Shown: positions 59,273 to 64,000 of the stretch, piece by piece
Layout of the letters: every line of letters begins with the position of its first letter
Numbering within the stretch: the stretch's first letter is position 1
From: Lysobacter oculi
Lineage (GTDB): Bacteria > Pseudomonadota > Gammaproteobacteria > Xanthomonadales > Xanthomonadaceae
Length of the DNA stretch: 64,000 bases
Assembly: GCF_003293695.1 (NCBI RefSeq)
Contig: NZ_CP029556.1
Coordinates: 1,374,001 to 1,438,000 of the forward strand
Direction of reading: 5' to 3'
Translations under genes and position numbers: made by a program
The notes under the pieces: model-generated
Databases searched by the model: none
Seen by the model: only the letters and a program-made list of their open reading frames with translations
Told to the model about the DNA's origin: nothing

Positions 59273-60893
59273 ATGTCTGCTCTCGGCCGAGGCTGTGTAA
59301 AAACTCCCGGGCGCGGTGCTGCCGACGACGATGCAGCCAGTTTGAGCAACCAGCGCTGCAGTAAAAGAACTTGATGCTCAGGCTGCGATGGCCCGCACCA
59401 TGCCCTCGGTGCCCATGATCTTGATCATCCGCTTCATGTTGTAGGCCAGAACTGCCAGGCTGATCTCCGTTTTGACCTTCGGTAGCGTCTTCGTCAGCAA
59501 CGGCGTCGTGCCGAGCCATGATTTCAGCGTGCCGAAGACATGTTCCACCGTCTGCCTTCGCACCACCGCTGTTTGCGGCCTGGCATCCAGCAGCATCTGC
59601 ATTCGTTCGAGCACATGCTCGTGCTCCCATCGTCCGATACGCCTGTAGCTGGCAGTCGTGCACTTCTTCCGGATTGGGCAGCGGGGGCAGGCGGAGGACC
59701 AGTACTTGTGCAAGGTCAGCCCTTTCTCCTCTGTCGTAAAGCGGTGGATCGCCCGTTCGCCCGCCGGACATTCGTACTCATCAGCGGCTTCGTCGTAGAC
59801 GAAATCGCGTTTGTCGAACCGGCCTTCGGCCTTGGCGTTGGATGTCAGAGGCTTGGGTACCAACGGGATGACGCCTGCCTCCTCGCACGCCAGGATCTCC
59901 GGGGCACTGAAGTAACCACGGTCCGCCAGCGCCGTCATATGCTCGGCGCCAAGGGCGTCCTTGGCCTTCATCGCCATGCGTGAGAGTTGCGCACGGTCGT
60001 GACCGTCGTTTGTCACGTCGTATGCCACGATCAGGTGGTGCTTGGCGTCGACCGCCGCCTGGACGTTGTAGCCCACCGTGCCCGTGCCACGGCCACTTGA
60101 GGTCATTGATCTCGCGTCGGGATCCGTCAGCGAGATCTGGTGATCGGGGGTGGCCTCAAGCTGCTTTTCAATCTCGTCGAGCTTCTCCATCTGCGCATGC
60201 AGCTTGGCCAGCTTGTCTCTCAGCTGGGGAACGCGGCCCTCTGGCAACAAAGTGGGATCGCGATCTGACCGGTCCAGCTCGGCTAGGTAACGCGCAACGC
60301 TGTCCTCCAGTTGTTGCCGGCGCCCCTTGATCTTGCCGACGGTGAAGTTGCGATCCCGACTGTTCACTGCCTTCAGCTTGCTGCCGTCAATCGCGACGAT
60401 TGCATGCGAGAAGACCTTCATGTTCCGGCACAGCGCGACGAACCGACTGCACACGGCTGTGATCGCGCCGCCGTTGTCCTTGCGGAAGTCGGCGATGGTC
60501 TTGAAGTCCGGCGCCAGTCGACCGGTCAGCCAGATCAGCTCCAGGTTCCGTTGCGCCTCCCGTTCCAGGCGCCGGCTGGACTGGATGCGAGTGAGGTAAC
60601 CGTAGATGTAGATCTTGAGCAGCGCGGCGGGGTGATAGGCAGGACGGCCACCAGCCCCGCGATTGACCGCCTCGAAGCCCAGCGCGCTCAGGTCGAGCGC
60701 TTCGACGAAGGCATCGACCACCCGCACCGGGTTGTCTTCGTGGACGTAGTCTTCCAGCCGATCAGGGAGAAGAAGCCCCTGGGAACGATCAACGCCTTCC
60801 ACAAATCGCTTCATGTAGAGCACCCATCGACCGGTGCTCAGATCATGCCAGTGGAGGCAGGGTTTTCACACAGCCTCGGCCAGAAGCGGACAT
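59273..60893 (-). mobile_element. IS1182-family insertion sequence
   Basis: A 1,621-bp element with imperfect inverted ends of about 34 bp. Both begin ATGTC(T/C)GCT and share GGCCGAGGCTGTGT followed by an A-rich AAAAC. One transposase gene fills the inside. No convincing target duplication is visible at the outer edges, so one flank may have been rearranged. Its right end is six bases past the ligD stop codon. Confidence 0.85.
59378..60814 (-). CDS. IS1182-family transposase
   Basis: A 478-residue DDE transposase. It has the N-terminal DUF772-like part (LEDYVHEDNPVRVVDAFVEAL, RPAYHPAALLKIYIYGYL), the catalytic residues in VAIDGSK, ALADRGYFS and RQTVEHVFGTLKSW, and a zinc-like C-rich insert (CPRCPIRKKC). 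The ATG at 60814 (MKRFVEG) is preferred to a GTG at 60823. The reading frame is intact. Confidence 0.95.
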   Translation of the reverse strand: MKRFVEGVDRSQGLLLPDRLEDYVHEDNPVRVVDAFVEALDLSALGFEAVNRGAGGRPAYHPAALLKIYIYGYLTRIQSSRRLEREAQRNLELIWLTGRLAPDFKTIADFRKDNGGAITAVCSRFVALCRNMKVFSHAIVAIDGSKLKAVNSRDRNFTVGKIKGRRQQLEDSVARYLAELDRSDRDPTLLPEGRVPQLRDKLAKLHAQMEKLDEIEKQLEATPDHQISLTDPDARSMTSSGRGTGTVGYNVQAAVDAKHHLIVAYDVTNDGHDRAQLSRMAMKAKDALGAEHMTALADRGYFSAPEILACEEAGVIPLVPKPLTSNAKAEGRFDKRDFVYDEAADEYECPAGERAIHRFTTEEKGLTLHKYWSSACPRCPIRKKCTTASYRRIGRWEHEHVLERMQMLLDARPQTAVVRRQTVEHVFGTLKSWLGTTPLLTKTLPKVKTEISLAVLAYNMKRMIKIMGTEGMVRAIAA

Positions 60894-60899
60894 TGCCCC

Positions 60900-63482
60900 C
60901 TATTCGTTATGCGCCCAACGTGCGAGGTTCTGTTTGATTCTTCCGATGTCTTCCCATGGGTCTTTCCGCCTGCGCTTCAGTCTGGCGGGCACGTCCTTGA
61001 TCGAGAACGCATTCGCCTTATCTAGCTTAGATAGCTCGCTCCAGGCCAGCGGCAGGGCGACGGGCGCACCGGCGCGCCCCCGCATAGAGTAGGAGGCCAC
61101 CGCGGTGGCGCCCCGCCCGTTGCGCAGGTAGTCCACAAAGATCCGCTTGTTGCGTTTGCTCTTGGTTGCGGTGGATAGGAAGCGGTCCGGCTCCGAACGG
61201 GCCAGCGCGTCGGCGAAAGCGTGCGCGAAGCGCTTGGTAAGATCCCACTCGCACCCCGGATTCAAGGGCACCACCACGTGGAGGCCCTTGCCGCCAGACA
61301 CGCGCAGGAACGATTCCAGTTCCAGCTGTTCCAGCAGCTTGCGGATGTCCGTCGCCGCCTTCCTGATCTCCGAGAACGGCACGCCCTCACCGGGATCCAG
61401 GTCGAACACCACCCGGTCTGCGCGATCGGGATCTTGGGCGTGCGAGCCCCACGGGTGAAACTCCAGCGCGTTGAACTGCACCAGCTCCATCAACCCCGGC
61501 AGGTCTTCCACCACCAGGTAATCCGCGTTAGCGCCGGATTCCTCCTTGAGCTTGACGGTGTCCACCCGCTCCAGCCCCGCGGTCAGGTGCTTCTGGAAGA
61601 AGCACGGCCGCTCGATGCCCGCCGGGCACCGGATGATGGACAGCGGCCGCCCAGCAATCTCCGGCAACAAGTGGTCGGCCACCGCCAAGTAGTAGTCCCA
61701 CACGTCTTGCTTCGTGATACGACTGTCGGGGAACAGGATCTTCGTGGGACTGGAGAGCTTGGGCAGATCCGCCGTTGTGGCGCCCTTCTTGCCAGCTTTC
61801 GCTGCTGTCTTGCCGGCCTTGGTGGACTTGGTCGCCTTACTGACCTTGGCGGCTTTAGCCAGGCTCGGTGCCTTGGCGGGCTTTTCTGCCCGGTCGCTGT
61901 CGGCCAGATCCGCCACGTCCTTGTCGGGGCGAATGGCCTTGAGCGAGGGCTGGCGTAACAGGTCCTGCCGGCCGATGCCGCGAAAAAACACCTCGACCAC
62001 AAAGCGCGGGGCAAACCAGGTGGCGGTGCGCAAGTCGGTGTCGGTGGTTCCCACGAACGCGGTGGGCTTCTTGCCCCCACGCTTGGCCAGCTTCTTAGTG
62101 ACCTCGCGCATCAGTTCGTCGTTGAAACCGGTTCCCACACGGCCCACGTAGCGCCAGCCGTGCTCGGCATCCGGCTTGGCCAACAGCAGTGATCCGAACC
62201 CGGTTCGGCTGCCCTTCGGAGCGGTGTAGCCCACCACCGCGAATTCATCACTGACCAGCTGCTTGGTCTTGCGCCAATCCTCGCTCCGACCACCGTGGTA
62301 AGGACGGTCGGCGCGTTTGGAGATGATGCCTTCGAAGTGGCGATCCCCCGCGAGCTTGAAAGCTGCCTCCCCGTCGCCCTCAATGTGAGAACTGAACGCC
62401 AAGTGGGCCGGTGCGTCGTCTAGAAGTTCCTGGAGCAACGCTTTGCGCTCGAGGAGCGGTGCGCCCGAGAGGTCCACCCCGTTGAGGTGGAGCACGTCGA
62501 ACAGCACATAGGCCAGCTTGCCCTGGCGTTCGCCTGACAGTGTGGACTGGAGCAGGTTGAAGTCCTGCTTGGTGCCTCTGCCGGCGATGAGCTCACCGTC
62601 CAGCGCCCCGGACTCGAGGCCCAGCGCTGCAACCGCGTCGCGGATCTCGGGAATCTTCGCGGTCCATTCCAGCGCGTTGCGAGACCACAACCTCACTTCG
62701 CCCTTGGCGATGGTGGCCAGGATGCGGTAGCCGTCCCACTTGAGCTCGTGGATCCACTGCTCGCCTTCGGGCGGGGACTCGCCCAGTTTGGCCAGTTGGG
62801 GCTCGAACGGCCCTGCGGGGGCGGCGCCCTTTTTGGCCTTGGGCAAAGCGGAGGCTTTCTTCGCCCAATCCTTCTTGCGTCCCTTTTTTGCCGGGACCGC
62901 CGTTAGCTTCTTCTTGTTCGTCTTGCCGGAGCCCGCGCGCTTGAGATCCACGGCCGGCGCCTCTGCCACGTCGGCGAGCAGATCGTCGGCCTCCAGCGTG
63001 CCGGCGTAGTCGTCCTTGTCTTTGAACAGCAGCCACTGTGGTTGCTTGGCGGGTTTGCCTGAGCGCACCAGATGCCAGCCGCCCTTGAGCTTGGTGCCGA
63101 ACAGTTCAAAGCGCAGGTGGCCTTTAACGAGTTGCTCTTCGGGATCGCCGTCGGTGGCCCACACGCCGTGATCAAACTGGGCAACGTGCCCGCCGCCGTA
63201 TTCCCCCTTGGGGATTTCGCCTTGAAAGGTGGCGTAATCGATGGGGTGGTCTTCAACCTCCACCGCCATGCGCTTCACGCTGGGGTCGTAGCTGGGTCCT
63301 TTCGGAACCGCCCAGCTCTTTAGGGCGTCGCCCACCTGCAAACGGAAATCGTAATGCCGGCGGCTGGCGTGGTGGAGCTGGACCACGAAGATCGCCCGTT
63401 GTCCCTTCGGGACCGCCTTGCCCGGCTCCGGTTCGCGCGTCTTGTCGAAGCTTCGCTTGCGACGGTAGTCGGTCAGGCTCAT
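60900..63482 (-). CDS. ligD: Multifunctional NHEJ DNA ligase LigD
   Basis: An 860-residue enzyme in the order phosphoesterase (residues 1-160, with LHHASRRHYDFRLQ), ATP-dependent ligase (about 225-520, catalytic Lys248 in ELKWDGYR) and polymerase/primase (about 575-850, with VFDLDPGEG and SGGKGLHVVVPL). Lys/Ala-rich linkers separate the domains. LigD trims, fills and seals broken ends with Ku. The order PE-ligase-polymerase is that of Pseudomonas LigD. The gene is complete; an IS1182 end lies six bases after its stop. Confidence 0.96.
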   Translation of the reverse strand: MSLTDYRRKRSFDKTREPEPGKAVPKGQRAIFVVQLHHASRRHYDFRLQVGDALKSWAVPKGPSYDPSVKRMAVEVEDHPIDYATFQGEIPKGEYGGGHVAQFDHGVWATDGDPEEQLVKGHLRFELFGTKLKGGWHLVRSGKPAKQPQWLLFKDKDDYAGTLEADDLLADVAEAPAVDLKRAGSGKTNKKKLTAVPAKKGRKKDWAKKASALPKAKKGAAPAGPFEPQLAKLGESPPEGEQWIHELKWDGYRILATIAKGEVRLWSRNALEWTAKIPEIRDAVAALGLESGALDGELIAGRGTKQDFNLLQSTLSGERQGKLAYVLFDVLHLNGVDLSGAPLLERKALLQELLDDAPAHLAFSSHIEGDGEAAFKLAGDRHFEGIISKRADRPYHGGRSEDWRKTKQLVSDEFAVVGYTAPKGSRTGFGSLLLAKPDAEHGWRYVGRVGTGFNDELMREVTKKLAKRGGKKPTAFVGTTDTDLRTATWFAPRFVVEVFFRGIGRQDLLRQPSLKAIRPDKDVADLADSDRAEKPAKAPSLAKAAKVSKATKSTKAGKTAAKAGKKGATTADLPKLSSPTKILFPDSRITKQDVWDYYLAVADHLLPEIAGRPLSIIRCPAGIERPCFFQKHLTAGLERVDTVKLKEESGANADYLVVEDLPGLMELVQFNALEFHPWGSHAQDPDRADRVVFDLDPGEGVPFSEIRKAATDIRKLLEQLELESFLRVSGGKGLHVVVPLNPGCEWDLTKRFAHAFADALARSEPDRFLSTATKSKRNKRIFVDYLRNGRGATAVASYSMRGRAGAPVALPLAWSELSKLDKANAFSIKDVPARLKRRRKDPWEDIGRIKQNLARWAHNE

Positions 63483-63491
63483 GGCGTAGGG

Positions 63492-63668
63492 CTACTTGCC
63501 CAGATGCTCGCGAACCGCTTTGGAGGTATTGCCCACCGCCTGGATGACATCTCGCAGCTCCTTCTCGGAGATGCCCAATTCCTTGGTCCAGTATTGGACC
63601 TCGTAGTCCTCCCTCAGGTTGATGCGATCCCGGTCTGGGGAACCGGACTTGCTCTTGTTGTCGGACAT
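63492..63668 (-). CDS. Small DUF3606-type protein between ku and ligD
   Basis: A 58-residue protein (start MSDNKSKSGSPDRDRINL) with the DUF3606 pattern: D-x-x-R-I-N-L, then YEVQYWTKELGISEKELRDVIQAVG and a closing REHLGK. DUF3606 proteins are small and of unknown function. It is nine bases before the ligD ATG and 24 bases after the ku stop, so it is part of that operon. An N-terminal Ser/Lys stretch suggests a flexible tail. Confidence 0.8.
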   Translation of the reverse strand: MSDNKSKSGSPDRDRINLREDYEVQYWTKELGISEKELRDVIQAVGNTSKAVREHLGK

Positions 63669-63692
63669 GGATATTTCTCCTTCGGTGGTGAT

Positions 63693-64000
63693 TCAGGAGG
63701 CCTTGCGGGCACTGGATTTCTTGGTGGCCTTGCTGGCTTTCTTTGCGGGCGCTTTGGCCGCTTTAGCCGGGGAATTGGCTTCTGCTTTCTTGGCTGCGCC
63801 CTTGGCCGGCGTGCGCTTCTTCGTGTCCAAGCTCTGTTGGAGCAGCGACATGAAGTCCACCACGTTGGTGGCGGCGTCTTCGCGCGGCTCGGGCTCTTCG
63901 AACGTGGTGGTGGCGCCGGCGGACTTGATGCGCTTCTTGATGATGTCCGACAGCCGTGATCGGAACTCGTCGTGGTAGTCGGCCGGATTCCATTCGGATG
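63693..64000 (-). CDS. ku: NHEJ DNA end-binding protein Ku (C-terminal part, cut by window edge)
   Basis: About 102 C-terminal residues of Ku. The visible part starts in the bridge region WNPADYHDEFRSRLSDIIKKRI, typical of bacterial Ku, then VVDFMSLLQQSL and a Lys/Ala-rich tail (KKAEANSPAKAAKAP and similar). Such basic tails bind DNA and LigD. The core ring lies beyond the window edge. It precedes the DUF3606 gene and ligD on the same strand. Confidence 0.9.
   Translation of the reverse strand, partial: SEWNPADYHDEFRSRLSDIIKKRIKSAGATTTFEEPEPREDAATNVVDFMSLLQQSLDTKKRTPAKGAAKKAEANSPAKAAKAPAKKASKATKKSSARKAS

Overview
The window looks like a piece of chromosome from a GC-rich gammaproteobacterium of the Xanthomonadaceae/Lysobacteraceae (Lysobacter, Luteimonas or Pseudoxanthomonas type). 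This rests on gene content and protein style: queA-tgt-yajC-secDF, thrS-infC-rpmI-rplT-pheST-ihfA-merR, a phytase with a TonB receptor, and many Ala/Arg-rich proteins. The genus cannot be fixed from sequence alone.

Positions 1-42,472 are core chromosome. They hold the queA-tgt-yajC-secD-secF operon; an AsnC/Lrp regulator divergent from a class III aminotransferase; and a phytate-use locus. In that locus a TonB-dependent receptor is divergent from a beta-propeller phytase, a purple-acid-type phosphoesterase and a secreted pyrophosphatase, with a PHO-box-like triple repeat between the two arms. Next come a metallo-beta-lactamase-fold protein, a peroxiredoxin, gamma-glutamyltransferase, ferredoxin, coaD, rsmD divergent from ftsY, an AsmA-like gene, mutY, yggX, tRNA-Phe, an acyl-CoA dehydrogenase, dxs, several small membrane or lipoprotein genes, tRNA-Pro, and the thrS-to-merR translation operon. 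Points of note in that operon are an ATC start for infC, ribosomal protein L20 carrying a helix-hairpin-helix tail, and a possible attenuator in front of thrS.

Positions 42,473-59,115 are an integrated element of about 16.6 kb. It is bounded by perfect 47-bp direct repeats that match the 3' part of a tRNA-Val(GAC) gene, and a 19-bp candidate integrase arm site lies just inside each end. It carries a tyrosine integrase, an AlpA-like regulator, a P4-type primase-helicase and a tight four-gene operon: C5-cytosine methylase, DUF262 (ParB/Srx-like) protein, Z1-domain P-loop ATPase and PD-(D/E)XK protein (DUF4420). This operon is the best candidate for an under-described anti-phage or restriction-like system here. 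An IS21-family element with an 8-bp target duplication sits 85 bp behind it. Two small zinc-finger genes fill the right end.

Positions 59,116-64,000 start a second, probably accessory, segment. Neither 47-bp repeat belongs to a complete tRNA-Val, so the right junction probably abuts another element and the intact tRNA lies outside the window. An IS1182-family element ends six bases past the ligD stop codon. Beyond it is a minus-strand non-homologous end-joining operon (ku, a DUF3606 gene, ligD), with ku cut by the window edge.
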